Assembly: GCA_902610995.1 (NCBI GenBank)
Contig: CACLXU010000003.1
Location: 1 to 64,000, forward strand
Source: an uncultured SAR86 cluster bacterium
GTDB lineage: Bacteria > Pseudomonadota > Gammaproteobacteria > Magnimaribacterales > TMED112
DNA length: 64,000 nt
Direction of reading: 5' to 3'
Under the pieces are notes generated by a model. The model did no database searches. It was not told the DNA's origin and worked only from the letters and a program-made list of their open reading frames with translations. Shown here piece by piece: positions 29,781 through 44,526 of the stretch (position 1 is the stretch's first letter; every line of letters begins with the position of its first letter). The translations under genes were made by a program, and so were the position numbers.

Positions 29781-29981
29781 TTATATTGACTCATAATTAT
29801 CTGAATAATGTTTTTCTCTCTGCTCTTTGTTCATGCCAACAGTATCGTTCATAAAATTATTTCTTTCTTCTCTAGATTTGAAAACCCAAATGCAAACTGT
29901 ATCATGTGAATGATAAATTGCTTTTAACTCGTCATCTATTTCACAAATTTCTTTTGGTATTTCTGTTTTAATACAAATCAT
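29781..29981 (-). CDS. Small hypothetical protein
   Basis: 66 aa; 4-nt overlap with the upstream gene. Confidence 0.5.
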   Translation of the reverse strand: MICIKTEIPKEICEIDDELKAIYHSHDTVCIWVFKSREERNNFMNDTVGMNKEQREKHYSDNYESI

Positions 29982-30364
29982 GACTCAAATCTTAACTTTC
30001 TGTGTATCAATATAAACAAACCTGCTCCAATTATAGTCCATAGAATATCATTCCAATCGAAGACACCTCTTCCGGGTGTAAAAATTGTAATGAACTCATT
30101 GGCAATTAATCCCGATATGGAGATTCCTACTGACCAATAGAGTCGATTTTTAAATAAAGATGAATTAGGTTTGGATACTTCTGGAATTACTACATATAAC
30201 AGAGCAGGCAATCCAATTCCTGGGAAGAAATTTGGAGCAACACCTAGAAGATAAATTATTGTTTCATTAGCACCATCATAATTTGGTCTTATGTAATCCT
30301 GGGCTATAGAAAAAAGCAAAAAAGAAATAGCAAAAATAATGTAATAAACGAACTTTCTATTCAT
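29978..30364 (-). CDS. Hypothetical VanZ-like membrane protein
   Basis: 128 aa, four TM-like segments. Confidence 0.5.
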   Translation of the reverse strand: MNRKFVYYIIFAISFLLFSIAQDYIRPNYDGANETIIYLLGVAPNFFPGIGLPALLYVVIPEVSKPNSSLFKNRLYWSVGISISGLIANEFITIFTPGRGVFDWNDILWTIIGAGLFILIHRKLRFES

Positions 30365-30444
30365 TTTTATGTTTTATCACTAATATTTAATATCCACAAT
30401 CTTGTAAAAGTGGACAGTTCTATCTACTCAACAGTGGTGGATTT

Positions 30445-30707
30445 ATTTTGTATGTAACAATTTTTATATTCATTATTTTTTTAGTCTTTGATACAAAGAA
30501 ATTGAACCATTTAAAAACCAAACAACAACCAAACCCCACCAAAGAATAAAGAACCAGTCATTCTTATTTGTACCATTCCATTCCAACCACTCAAATACAA
30601 AACCTTCTACAAATAAATCAAATGATAGGAGAACAAAAAAACCAAAAACCCAGATTAAAAAGAAATTGAGATTGGTTAATTTATTCATAAACTGTTACAT
30701 ACAAAAT
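30445..30707. repeat. 15-bp perfect inverted repeat pair flanking one small ORF at the glmS 3' end
   Basis: attttgtatgtaaca at 30445-30459 and its exact reverse complement tgttacatacaaaat at 30693-30707. Confidence 0.75.
30473..30688 (-). CDS. Small hypothetical membrane protein inside the inverted-repeat unit
   Basis: 71 aa: MNKLTNLNFFLIWVFGFFVLLSFDLFVEGFVFEWLEWNGTNKNDWFFILWWGLVVVWFLNGSISLYQRLKK. Confidence 0.5.
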   Translation of the reverse strand: MNKLTNLNFFLIWVFGFFVLLSFDLFVEGFVFEWLEWNGTNKNDWFFILWWGLVVVWFLNGSISLYQRLKK

Positions 30708-32530
30708 TATTCGACCGTAACACTTTTCGCAAGGTTACGAGGTTTATCTACATCGGTCCCTTTTAGGAGCGCGGTGTAGTAGGAGATTAATTGCATCGGT
30801 ACAACAGAAATTATTGGATTGTGCAGATCAAGCGTCTTGGGTATTTTTATATGGCCGCCATTTTTGCCGATCTTTGTTTTACCCAATGGTCCAATAGTTA
30901 TTACCCTGCCTTTTCTTGCTGCGACTTCTTGGATATTGGATTGAATCTTATCCAAATGTTCATTGTCAGGCACTAAAGCCAAAACTGGCATATCCTTATC
31001 AATAAGTGCAAGTGGCCCATGTTTTAACTCACCAGCAGGATAGGCTTCTGCATGAATGTAAGAGATTTCTTTTAATTTAAGTGCGCCCTCTCGAGCGATT
31101 GGAAAGTACATTCCTCTACCTAAAAATAAGGCACTGTTTTTATTAAATAGTAGTTTTGCAACGTCTTTATAAACCTTGAGCATATCAAACGTTTTGTTAA
31201 TTTTTTTAGGGAGCTGAAGTAAAGAGCTGGAAATATTTTGTATGGCTTTTTTTGGTTGCTTCTTGAGCTGCATCATTGTGAGCAGCAATAAATTTAAACA
31301 AGCCAGTTGTGTTACAAACGCTTTAGTTGAAGCCACACCAATTTCAGGTCCAGCATTGGTTAGTAATGAGAAGTCAGATTCGCGACACATTGAGCTATTC
31401 GCAACATTACATATGGTCAGAGTTACAGGCTTGCCTGTTTTTTTTGCAAACTTTAGTGAGGATAACGTATCTGCCGTTTCCCCGGACTGAGAGATGGTAA
31501 CTAAGAGAGTTTTATCAGTTTTTATTGGTTCTTGATACTGGTATTCAGAGCCATAATCTACTCGGCAATTAACTCCTAGAAATTTATGTGACCAAAATTC
31601 AAATATCCTGCCAGCGTGGAAGCTTGTGCCACAAGCAACAATCTGAATATTGGTTACATCTTTAACTTGATCTTCAAAACCCGCACCAAAAATACCTTCT
31701 TGGGTTCCTTCACTAGTAACTCTTCCTTGAAGAGCATCTTGAAGAGCCTTTGGTTGCTCAAAAATTTCCTTTTCCATAAAATGGCTGTAGCCAGCCAAAT
31801 CGTTTGTAAAGCTATTTGAATCAATCTCTTGGGTTGGAATTTTCTTAGCGGTGCCATTCTTTGACATTATTTGAATTTTGTCGCTTCCAATTAAAGCGAT
31901 CTGCCCGTCTTGAAGAAATTTAAATTTATTCGTTACTTGTGATAAAGCCATAACATCTGAAGCGATAAAGTTTTCCTCTATACCTTCACCAACCACTAAA
32001 GGACTGTGTTCTCTTGCTCCGATCACTAAATCAGGATTGTCCAAATCAATTATACCCAATGCATAGGCACCTTTGAGTTCAGCTATTGTTCGCATTACTG
32101 CAGAGTCAAAATCATAACCTTTTGTTTTGTACAGATTTACTAGGTGTGATATCACTTCCGTATCTGTGTCAGATTTGAATTTAAATCCCTCTTTTGTAAG
32201 TTTTTTTCGTAAATTTTCGTGGTTTTCAATAATTCCGTTATGCACTACAAAAATGGAATTGCCTGAGTCTTGCGGATGGGCATTTTTTGTAGAGGGCACA
32301 CCATGTGTTGCCCATCGAGTGTGTGCAATTCCTTGTAAAGATTTTAAACTACCATCAAGCTGACTTTCCAAATCAGCCACCCTGCCTTGAGTCTTAACTA
32401 AAGATACTTTTTTATTATTTCTAAATGCCACCCCTGCTGAGTCGTAACCACGATATTCTAACCGCTTAAGACCTTCAAGTAATATTGGCAATACATTTCT
32501 TTTTGATACTCCACCAACAATGCCGCACAT
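30707..32530 (-). CDS. glmS: Glutamine--fructose-6-phosphate aminotransferase
   Basis: 607 aa; MCGIVGGVSKR N-terminus, SIS domains, C-terminal DVDKPRNLAKSVTVE. Confidence 0.98.
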   Translation of the reverse strand: MCGIVGGVSKRNVLPILLEGLKRLEYRGYDSAGVAFRNNKKVSLVKTQGRVADLESQLDGSLKSLQGIAHTRWATHGVPSTKNAHPQDSGNSIFVVHNGIIENHENLRKKLTKEGFKFKSDTDTEVISHLVNLYKTKGYDFDSAVMRTIAELKGAYALGIIDLDNPDLVIGAREHSPLVVGEGIEENFIASDVMALSQVTNKFKFLQDGQIALIGSDKIQIMSKNGTAKKIPTQEIDSNSFTNDLAGYSHFMEKEIFEQPKALQDALQGRVTSEGTQEGIFGAGFEDQVKDVTNIQIVACGTSFHAGRIFEFWSHKFLGVNCRVDYGSEYQYQEPIKTDKTLLVTISQSGETADTLSSLKFAKKTGKPVTLTICNVANSSMCRESDFSLLTNAGPEIGVASTKAFVTQLACLNLLLLTMMQLKKQPKKAIQNISSSLLQLPKKINKTFDMLKVYKDVAKLLFNKNSALFLGRGMYFPIAREGALKLKEISYIHAEAYPAGELKHGPLALIDKDMPVLALVPDNEHLDKIQSNIQEVAARKGRVITIGPLGKTKIGKNGGHIKIPKTLDLHNPIISVVPMQLISYYTALLKGTDVDKPRNLAKSVTVE

Positions 32531-33888
32531 TATTTCTTCTTCCAGTTCTTTTTGGTGGTTTGTTTTGATCTGCCAAAAGCTAAAGAATTTGATGGCACAT
32601 CTTGAGTAATAACAGAACCCGCAGCAATGTATGATTTTTTTCCTATTTTCACTGGAGCCACTAATGAGCTATTCGTGCCAACAAAAACATTGTCCGAAAT
32701 ATTGGTTTTGTGTTTCTTTTTGCCATCGTAGTTGCAGGTTATCGTCCCTGCACCAATGTTTGATTTTTTTCCAATCTGGGCATCACCTAAGTAGGCATGA
32801 TGATTCGCTTTTGAGCCCTCGCCAATTTTTGAATTCTTAATTTCGACAAAATTTCCAACTTTGCTTGAACTCTCAAGTATTGCTCCTGATCTTAATCTTG
32901 CAAATGGGCCGACCTCAACATTGGATGCAATTTTGCTATCTTCAATAGAGCAAAAATCTTTGATGATGCTTCCCTTAAGAATCTTGGAGTTGCTTATCAA
33001 GCAATTCGACTCAATAACAACACTGTCGCCCAGCTGAACATTACCTTTAAGGGTTACATTGTTTCCAATTTTTACATCTTTACCAACCTTCAATTGGCCT
33101 TCGACATAACAGGTGTCTTCATCTTTAAAAATAGTTCCTTTTTGTTTAGCAGCACGAATATTTAGAGCAACCATAGCTTTGTAAAGATCGCTTAATTCAT
33201 TTTTGTTGTTTGCTCCCAGAACCTCCTCTTGTTCAATAGAGTACGAGCCGACTTTATTTTTTGTTCTTTGTGCATACGAAACCAAATCTGTTAAGTAATA
33301 TTCACCCGCAGCATTATTACGTACTAATGTCTTTAGCCCTTTTTTCAAAAAAGCATTATCGACAACCATGATGCCACTAAAAATTTCTTGGATTTGTTTC
33401 TCTTTGCTGTTTGCATCAGCTTCTTCTCTTATGGCTTCAATATCTTGTTTTTCTGTTCTTACCACACGACCATAACCCTTCGGATTTTTGAGATTAGTTG
33501 TAAGTATCGAGATTTTTTTTCTTAAAGAAGATCTAATAAGTTTTTTAAGGGTTTTAGCTGACACCAATGGCACATCAGAATAGAGCACAATAGTTTTTCC
33601 ATTAACTGGAATGTACGGAGCAGCCTGTCGGACGGCATGGCCGGTCCCTAACCGTTCTTTTTGTTCACAAAAAATAAAATCGCCTGAATTGTTTGAAAGT
33701 ACATATTTTTTGACCTCATCTTTTTTGAAACCAGTAACCAAAATTGTCTTTTCCGGGTTCATGATTTTTATTGTGTTAAGCGAATGTTGGACAAGAGGAT
33801 CGGATCCTAACATTACTAAGGGTTTTGGCAGATCTGTTTTCATGCGCTTGCCTTCACCTGCGGCAAGCAAAACTATACTTAAACTCAT
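32530..33888 (-). CDS. glmU: Bifunctional UDP-N-acetylglucosamine pyrophosphorylase / glucosamine-1-phosphate acetyltransferase
   Basis: 452 aa; VLLAAGEGKRMKTDLPKPL; C-terminal left-handed beta-helix repeats; NHHAYLGDAQIGKKSNIGAGTITCNYDG. Confidence 0.97.
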   Translation of the reverse strand: MSLSIVLLAAGEGKRMKTDLPKPLVMLGSDPLVQHSLNTIKIMNPEKTILVTGFKKDEVKKYVLSNNSGDFIFCEQKERLGTGHAVRQAAPYIPVNGKTIVLYSDVPLVSAKTLKKLIRSSLRKKISILTTNLKNPKGYGRVVRTEKQDIEAIREEADANSKEKQIQEIFSGIMVVDNAFLKKGLKTLVRNNAAGEYYLTDLVSYAQRTKNKVGSYSIEQEEVLGANNKNELSDLYKAMVALNIRAAKQKGTIFKDEDTCYVEGQLKVGKDVKIGNNVTLKGNVQLGDSVVIESNCLISNSKILKGSIIKDFCSIEDSKIASNVEVGPFARLRSGAILESSSKVGNFVEIKNSKIGEGSKANHHAYLGDAQIGKKSNIGAGTITCNYDGKKKHKTNISDNVFVGTNSSLVAPVKIGKKSYIAAGSVITQDVPSNSLAFGRSKQTTKKNWKKK

Positions 33889-33910
33889 AATTTAAATGGT
33901 TATTTTAGTG

Positions 33911-36597
<2,687 letters not shown>

Positions 36598-36598
<1 letters not shown>

Positions 36599-38145
36599 TA
36601 AAAGGAACCCTCTTTCATAAATCCATCTAGAATTTTTTTGTACTTTTTCTCAAGATCATCATTCCAATCTCCAGAAGCATTTACTTCTGTCCATACATCT
36701 GTGTATTTGGTTTTGAAATAATCTCGCAGGTTTTCTTCAAATGATTGCATCTTCTCTTTATCAACTTCCTTAAGGTATTTGTATTCAATAGCAAACAATA
36801 CTATTGAAATACAAGCTATAGATCTTGGTGAAAATTGAGTTTGTTTGAATAGTTCGGTAATCCGTTGTCCATTTTCTAATTGCTCTTTTGTTGCATCATC
36901 AAGGTCTGAAGCAAATTGTGAAAATGATTCCAGCTCTCTAAATTGTGCAAGTGCTAATTTAACACCCCCACCTAATTTTTTGATTATTTTTGTTTGTGCT
37001 GCTCCACCAACCCTTGATACCGAAATACCAACATTAATAGCTGGCCTAATTCCAGAGTTAAAAAGGTCAGTTTCCAGGAATATTTGCCCATCAGTTATAG
37101 AAATAACATTAGTCGGAATGAAGGCTGAAACATCACTAGCTTGAGTTTCTATTATTGGTAAGGCTGTTAAAGATCCTGTTTTTCCTTTCACCTTCCCATT
37201 AGTCAATCTCTCTACGTAGTCAGGATTAACTCTTGCTGCTCTTTCAAGAAGTCTTGAGTGAAGGTAAAAAATATCTCCTGGAAATGCTTCTCTTCCAGGG
37301 GGTCTTTTTAAGAGGAGTGAAATCTGTCTATATGCGACAGCGTGTTTTGATAGATCATCATAAATAATTAATGCATCTTCTCCCCTATCCCTAAAGTATT
37401 CTCCCATAGTGCAACCAGAATAAGGCGCAATAAATTGTAAGGACGCGCTTTCAGCGGCACTAGCTGAAACAATAATTGTATTCTCAAGAGCACCTGCTTC
37501 TTCTAATTGTCTAACTACAGTGGCAACTGTGGACTGCTTCTGTCCAATAGCTACATAAACACAAGTTATGTCAGAGTCTTTTTGGTTAATAATTGTGTCA
37601 ACTGCAATAGCTGTTTTTCCTGTCTGTCTATCACCAATAATAAGTTCCCTTTGGCCCCTGCCGATAGGCACCATCACATCGATAGATTTAAGCCCTGTTT
37701 GTACAGGCTGATCAACTGATTGGCGATCAATTACGCCAGGCGCTACAACTTCTATTGGGGAATAGCCATCACCTTTAACTTCACCCTTTCCATCAATAGG
37801 TCTCCCTAAAGCGTCTATAACCCTGCCCTTTAAACCTTCTCCAACTGGAACCTCTAAAATTCTTCCTGTGGTTTTGACTTTTTGCCCCTCTTTAATGTGG
37901 CCGGCATCACCAAGAACAACTGCCCCCACAGAATCAGTTTCAAGGTTGAGGGCCATACCTAAAGTTCCTTCGCCAAAATCTAGAAGCTCACCATACATTG
38001 CATCCTCAAGACCATGTATTTGTACAATACCGTCAGCAGTCGATAAGACCTCGCCAACATTAGATTCAGTTTGAGCTCCTTGAAAGCCTTCAATTTTCTT
38101 TTTGATTATATTTGAAATCTCTGATGGGTTTATTTTAGTTGTCAT
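36598..38145 (-). CDS. atpA: ATP synthase F1 alpha subunit
   Basis: 515 aa; [47 protein letters not shown]. Confidence 0.99.
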
Positions 38146-38154
38146 TTGTACTCC

Positions 38155-38673
38155 TTATGTGGCCAACATTATTTTTAATTCGTTATATTTGTTGTTGATG
38201 CTTAAATCAATCTCGTTATCTTTGTACTTTAAAATTATTCCGCCTAGGATATTTTTCTTAACTTGATAATTTATTGGTGTTGAGGGGCCGATATTTTCTT
38301 TTACAAACTCTGATACCTTCTCCTTAATCTCGTCAGATGGTGGGCTGCTTACCGAAACTTTAACTGGGATGTTGTTTTGTTTTTTTTGAGCGAATTCAAC
38401 AAAATGTCTGAAAATATCTGGAATAAGTTCAAACCTATTGTTATTAAATAGGGTTTTTGCGAAGGCTTGTAATGCTTTATTCTCTCCAAAAAGATCCAAA
38501 GCAAAATTAAGCTTTTCTGTCTTGCTTATTGTTTTGTTTTTAAAAAGGTTTTGCATTTCTTCTTTATGCTCTTTTGAATCAAGGCTTTCAAATAAACTTA
38601 ATACCTCTTCACACAGAACCTCATCAATCGAACTGTATAAGCCTTTAGAATAGATTTCTAACAATTTTTTCAT
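38155..38673 (-). CDS. atpH: ATP synthase F1 delta subunit
   Basis: 172 aa; C-terminal [33 protein letters not shown]; position in operon. Confidence 0.92.
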   Translation of the reverse strand: MKKLLEIYSKGLYSSIDEVLCEEVLSLFESLDSKEHKEEMQNLFKNKTISKTEKLNFALDLFGENKALQAFAKTLFNNNRFELIPDIFRHFVEFAQKKQNNIPVKVSVSSPPSDEIKEKVSEFVKENIGPSTPINYQVKKNILGGIILKYKDNEIDLSINNKYNELKIMLAT

Positions 38674-39146
38674 TTTCTAAAATCTTCCAAGCTTTTGTTG
38701 ATGGTCTCCTCGTGATTTGAAGATGAGATTTCTTTCGAGATAATTTTTTTTGCAGCCGCCATTACGTTTGTTGCAAAATCTTTCTCTAATGATTTTTTTG
38801 CATTTACCACTTCTTTTTCTATCTCTGACTGAGCAGACCCCACAATTCTATCTTTTTCTTCATTAGCTTTGTTTTTTGCATCGTCAACAATCTTTTCAGC
38901 CTGTGATTTTGCATTATCAAGAACCTTTTTTGCTTCACTTTTTGCTTTTGTGATCATTTTTTTTGATTCGGCTTCGGCTTCAACAATCTTCTTGGCGCTG
39001 TCTTCAGAATCTTTAAGGCCTTGTTCAATTTTTGCAGCTCTTTCTTCCATAGCTGCTAATAAAGGTGGCCAAACAAACTTCCAACAAAACCAAACAAACA
39101 GCCCAAAGGCTATCATTTGCCCTAAAAGTGTAGCGTTGATATTCAT
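38670..39146 (-). CDS. atpF: ATP synthase F0 b subunit
   Basis: 158 aa; [44 protein letters not shown] then coiled coil. Confidence 0.96.
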   Translation of the reverse strand: MNINATLLGQMIAFGLFVWFCWKFVWPPLLAAMEERAAKIEQGLKDSEDSAKKIVEAEAESKKMITKAKSEAKKVLDNAKSQAEKIVDDAKNKANEEKDRIVGSAQSEIEKEVVNAKKSLEKDFATNVMAAAKKIISKEISSSNHEETINKSLEDFRK

Positions 39147-39149
39147 TTT

Positions 39150-41204
<2,055 letters not shown>

Positions 41205-41233
<29 letters not shown>

Positions 41234-41981
41234 ACCTTCTTATAAATTCCCCTGAGAGGCTTAAAAATGCCTCTCCTCCTATAGACTTTATATCATAATC
41301 AACTATAGATTGGCCATAGCTTGGCGCTTCGGCTAACCTTACATTTCTGGGTATTATTGTGTTAAGGACTTTTGATTTAAAGTGCTTTTCAAGCTGACCT
41401 GAAACTTCTCTTGTAAGCCTGTTTCGCCAATCTGCCATTGTTCTAAGAATTGCGGCAATTTCAATTTTTAACCCCCTTGAGTCGTTGAGCTGCTCTATTG
41501 TTGATTTTAATGTTACCAGCCCTTCAAGCGCATAGTATTCACATTGCACCGGCACCAACACAGAACCACAATACTCCATTGCATTTATTGTAAGCAGGTT
41601 AAGTGATGGTGGGCAGTCAACCAGAATGTAGTCATAATCTTTGGCGAGTTTGAGGTTTTTGGAAAAAAACTTTTCTCTCTCTTTGGTGTTTTCAATAATT
41701 TTTTCAGTTGCAACAAGGTTGGGGTTTGCTGGAATGATTTTATATCCACCCGAGGCATCAAGGATGTACTTATCAATCTTGTCTTTGAGCTCAAAATGTT
41801 CATATAACGATTCGCAGTCATTTTTTGAAATGCCCGCTGCTGATGTGGCGTTGCTTTGTGCATCTATATCAATTAGTAGAACTTTTCTCTTGGCCTTAGA
41901 GAGCGCTGCTGCAAGATTAACTGCTGTTGTTGTTTTGCCGACACCTCCCTTCTGGTTGGTAATTGCTATTTTAATTGTCAT
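41205..41981 (-). CDS. parA: Chromosome partitioning ATPase ParA/Soj
   Basis: 258 aa; IAITNQKGGVGKTTTAVNLAAAL deviant Walker A, DYILVDCPPSLNLLT. Confidence 0.97.
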
Positions 41982-42564
41982 AAATTTCTACAACACACAT
42001 ATCACCAAGATTAGATTTATATGTGTGTATCTTGTAATCATATAACAAAGGCTTTATTTCTAATATCTCTTCTTGGGTTTTTTCGTTGTTCTTTTTGAAA
42101 AAAAGGAGGTTCGCTCTTTTTTTGTTAGGCTTAGATTTTTGAATGGCGGTTTTCAGTGTTGAAAATGCCTTAAAAACAGCTGTATGCTCATTTGAGAAGT
42201 TATGTTCTTCAAGTCTCGTGTGTTTACAGGCCGCGTTCTGAAGTTCTAGTTTTCTTATAAGTGTTTTTTGAAATTCTATTTTTTTCTGACTGGAATCAAT
42301 GCTGAGGACTTTTATTTTTTCGTTAAGAATGGCCCAAACAAGCCCAGGTATACCAGAGCCAGAACCATAGTCAATTAGGTTTTCTTTAACGGACTGTGCA
42401 CAAATGTTATATGCTTGCACACAATCATCAATTTGCTCAAAAAAGAATTTATCTCCATGTTTGTAGGAGGTAAGGTTGTGTTTTTCGTTTCCCTCCACAA
42501 TAAGTTTCGAGAGGGTTTTTAGTTTTTTTATTTTAGCTTCTGATAGCATCAATCTTTTTGGCAT
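41971..42564 (-). CDS. rsmG: 16S rRNA (guanine-527-N7)-methyltransferase RsmG
   Basis: 197 aa; NLIDYGSGSGIPGLVWAI...SIDSSQKKIEF; position between parA and mnmG. Start may be MLSEAKIKK (42549). Confidence 0.92.
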   Translation of the reverse strand: MPKRLMLSEAKIKKLKTLSKLIVEGNEKHNLTSYKHGDKFFFEQIDDCVQAYNICAQSVKENLIDYGSGSGIPGLVWAILNEKIKVLSIDSSQKKIEFQKTLIRKLELQNAACKHTRLEEHNFSNEHTAVFKAFSTLKTAIQKSKPNKKRANLLFFKKNNEKTQEEILEIKPLLYDYKIHTYKSNLGDMCVVEIYDN

Positions 42565-44341
42565 GTATTGTAATCACATTCAGTGCAGCTGGTGTGATGC
42601 CTTCAATTTTGCTTGCATCTAAAAGGGTTTGGGGTTTGTGGTAATTGAGTTTTTCTTTCAGCTCTCCAGAAAGGCCTACAACTTCTTGGTAGTCAAAAAT
42701 TAAACCTAGAGAAAAATCGTCTAATGTTTTCATTTTCTCTATTTCTCTTTCTTGCTTCTTAACATAACCGGAATATTTTGCATCATAATAAACTGCCGTG
42801 AATTCAGAGGTGTTGTCTGGATTAAGTTTAAACACATCTTGTTCTGAAAAGTCGCTTCTCTTGCATAGGTCATAAAGTGTTACTTTTTTGCCGGTGAGGT
42901 TTATTGAATTGCCTCTTAAAGAAACCAGAACTTTTTGTTTTTTTCTTTGTTTTTGATGAAAGGCCTCTATTCTTTCTTCACTCAAAAGATTAAGTTTTTT
43001 TGCAGACTCAAAGAGTCTTTCGTCAGCATTCTCCTGCCTAAGAAGCAGCCTATGTTCTGCCCGTGATGTGAACATTCTGTAGGGTTCGCTTACTCCAAAT
43101 TTTGTTAAATCATCAACCAAAACACCAAGGTAAGAGCTTGATCTTTGTGGCACCCATTTTTCTTTCCCCAGCACATTTAGTGAAGCGTTTATTCCAGCAA
43201 TAATTCCTTGTGCACCTGCTTCCTCATATCCTGTGGTACCATTAATCTGACCGGCCAGATAAAGGTTGTCGGACTTTTTAAATAGCAGGTCTTTGCTCAT
43301 GTTTCTTGGGTCAATATAGTCGTACTCCACTGCATATCCATATTGGAGTATTTTTGCATTCTCAAACCCCTTTATTGATTGAACGTATTCTTCTTGTGTC
43401 TCTTTTGGCAAACTTGTAGATATGCCATTAGGGTACATCCAATCAGAATCAATTCCCTCTGGCTCTAAAAAAATTTGATGGTCTTTTTTTTCTGAAAACC
43501 TGACAATCTTGTCTTCAATGGAGGGGCAATATCTGGGGCCCACCCCACTTATCAAACCGGAATACATTGCTGACTTCTTTATGTCTCTATTGATAATTTT
43601 ATGAGTTTCAGGATTCGTTCTGGTTATATGACATATTGTTTGTTGAGGATGTTGATTTTTTTGTCCCAAAAATGACATGTACAACCCGCTTTCACCTGGT
43701 TGCTCCTCGAGACCCCTAAAATTAATTGTCTTCTTTGAAAGTCTTGGGGGTGTTCCTGTCTTAAGCCTACCAAGTGTTACATCTTTTGAAAGAAAATACC
43801 TTTCTAAGCCAGTTGATTTTTTTTCATCAATTCTACCACCATCGACTTTTTTTGATCCAATCAAAATTGACCCGTTTAGAAATGTACCGGTTGTTAGCAC
43901 AAATGATTTTCCAAAATATTCACCCCTCTTTCCTCTTGCTGAAATGATTTTATTGTTTTTTTCACAAAAATCCTCGACTTCGTCCTCTATAACATGAATA
44001 CCAAACTCATTAATAAAACTTTGAATAGTTTTCTCATATAAATTTTTGTCTGTCTGTGCTCTTAATGCTTGTACTGCTGGCCCCTTTTTTTTGTTAAGTG
44101 TTTTAAACTGAATTCCAGAAAGATCGGTTGCTTCGGCAATGACTCCTCCAAGCGCATCTATTTCTCTGGCTAAATGTGTTTTACCTATACCCCCAACAGC
44201 AGGATTACATGACATTCTTCCAATCTTTTCCTGATCTAATGTAATGAGAGCAACGTCAAGCTTCATCCTCCTGCCTGCAACAGCAGCTTCAACACCAGCA
44301 TGCCCTCCTCCTATTACTATTAAATCAAACTTATTATTCAT
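42533..44341 (-). CDS. mnmG: tRNA uridine-5-carboxymethylaminomethyl modification enzyme MnmG (GidA)
   Basis: 602 aa; FDLIVIGGGHAGVEAA, GRMSCNPAVGGIGKTHLAREIDALGG, FTSRAEHRLLLRQENAD. Confidence 0.98.
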   Translation of the reverse strand: MNNKFDLIVIGGGHAGVEAAVAGRRMKLDVALITLDQEKIGRMSCNPAVGGIGKTHLAREIDALGGVIAEATDLSGIQFKTLNKKKGPAVQALRAQTDKNLYEKTIQSFINEFGIHVIEDEVEDFCEKNNKIISARGKRGEYFGKSFVLTTGTFLNGSILIGSKKVDGGRIDEKKSTGLERYFLSKDVTLGRLKTGTPPRLSKKTINFRGLEEQPGESGLYMSFLGQKNQHPQQTICHITRTNPETHKIINRDIKKSAMYSGLISGVGPRYCPSIEDKIVRFSEKKDHQIFLEPEGIDSDWMYPNGISTSLPKETQEEYVQSIKGFENAKILQYGYAVEYDYIDPRNMSKDLLFKKSDNLYLAGQINGTTGYEEAGAQGIIAGINASLNVLGKEKWVPQRSSSYLGVLVDDLTKFGVSEPYRMFTSRAEHRLLLRQENADERLFESAKKLNLLSEERIEAFHQKQRKKQKVLVSLRGNSINLTGKKVTLYDLCKRSDFSEQDVFKLNPDNTSEFTAVYYDAKYSGYVKKQEREIEKMKTLDDFSLGLIFDYQEVVGLSGELKEKLNYHKPQTLLDASKIEGITPAALNVITIHAKKIDAIRS

Positions 44342-44526
44342 CTTTTGTTTATTGTTATTATTTAGCTTGTAGCTTTATGTTAATAAGTGTGAATTATATA
44401 TTTAAAATAAGGTGTGCATCAAAACCAAACTACATAAGATTTTTGTTTAAAACCTTTTAGAATTATATGTTTTTACTGTGCACACATTGTTAATAAATAA
44501 TTACCAACAATTTAAGCACAAGAAAT
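44342..44526. other. oriC: Candidate chromosomal replication origin (oriC) between mnmG and mnmE
   Basis: Largest intergenic gap in the 30.7-62 kb block (185 bp), very AT-rich, upstream of mnmG/gidA as for E. coli oriC. Near-consensus DnaA boxes (8/9): tgtgaatta 44388-44396, tgtgcatca 44413-44421, ttaagcaca 44512-44520; weaker palindromic tgtgcaca at 44477-44484. Confidence 0.45.

Noticed and set aside
30449-30703. The 30445-30707 inverted repeat as a transcription terminator of glmS
   Set aside because: Arms are more than 230 bp apart with an ORF between them, so it is not a simple hairpin terminator.
25800-30720. Possible intact Tn7-like transposon downstream of glmS
   Set aside because: No tnsABCD-like genes, no long terminal repeats and no target duplication; only the short inverted-repeat unit remains as evidence.
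36845-37144. 99-aa plus-strand ORF opposite atpA (and similar ORFs at 35036, 36097, 37868, 38869, 40446, 43677)
   Set aside because: All lie antisense within strongly supported conserved genes; no independent evidence of coding.
41641-42045. 134-aa plus-strand ORF opposite parA
   Set aside because: Antisense to ParA; composition typical of a reverse-complement artefact.
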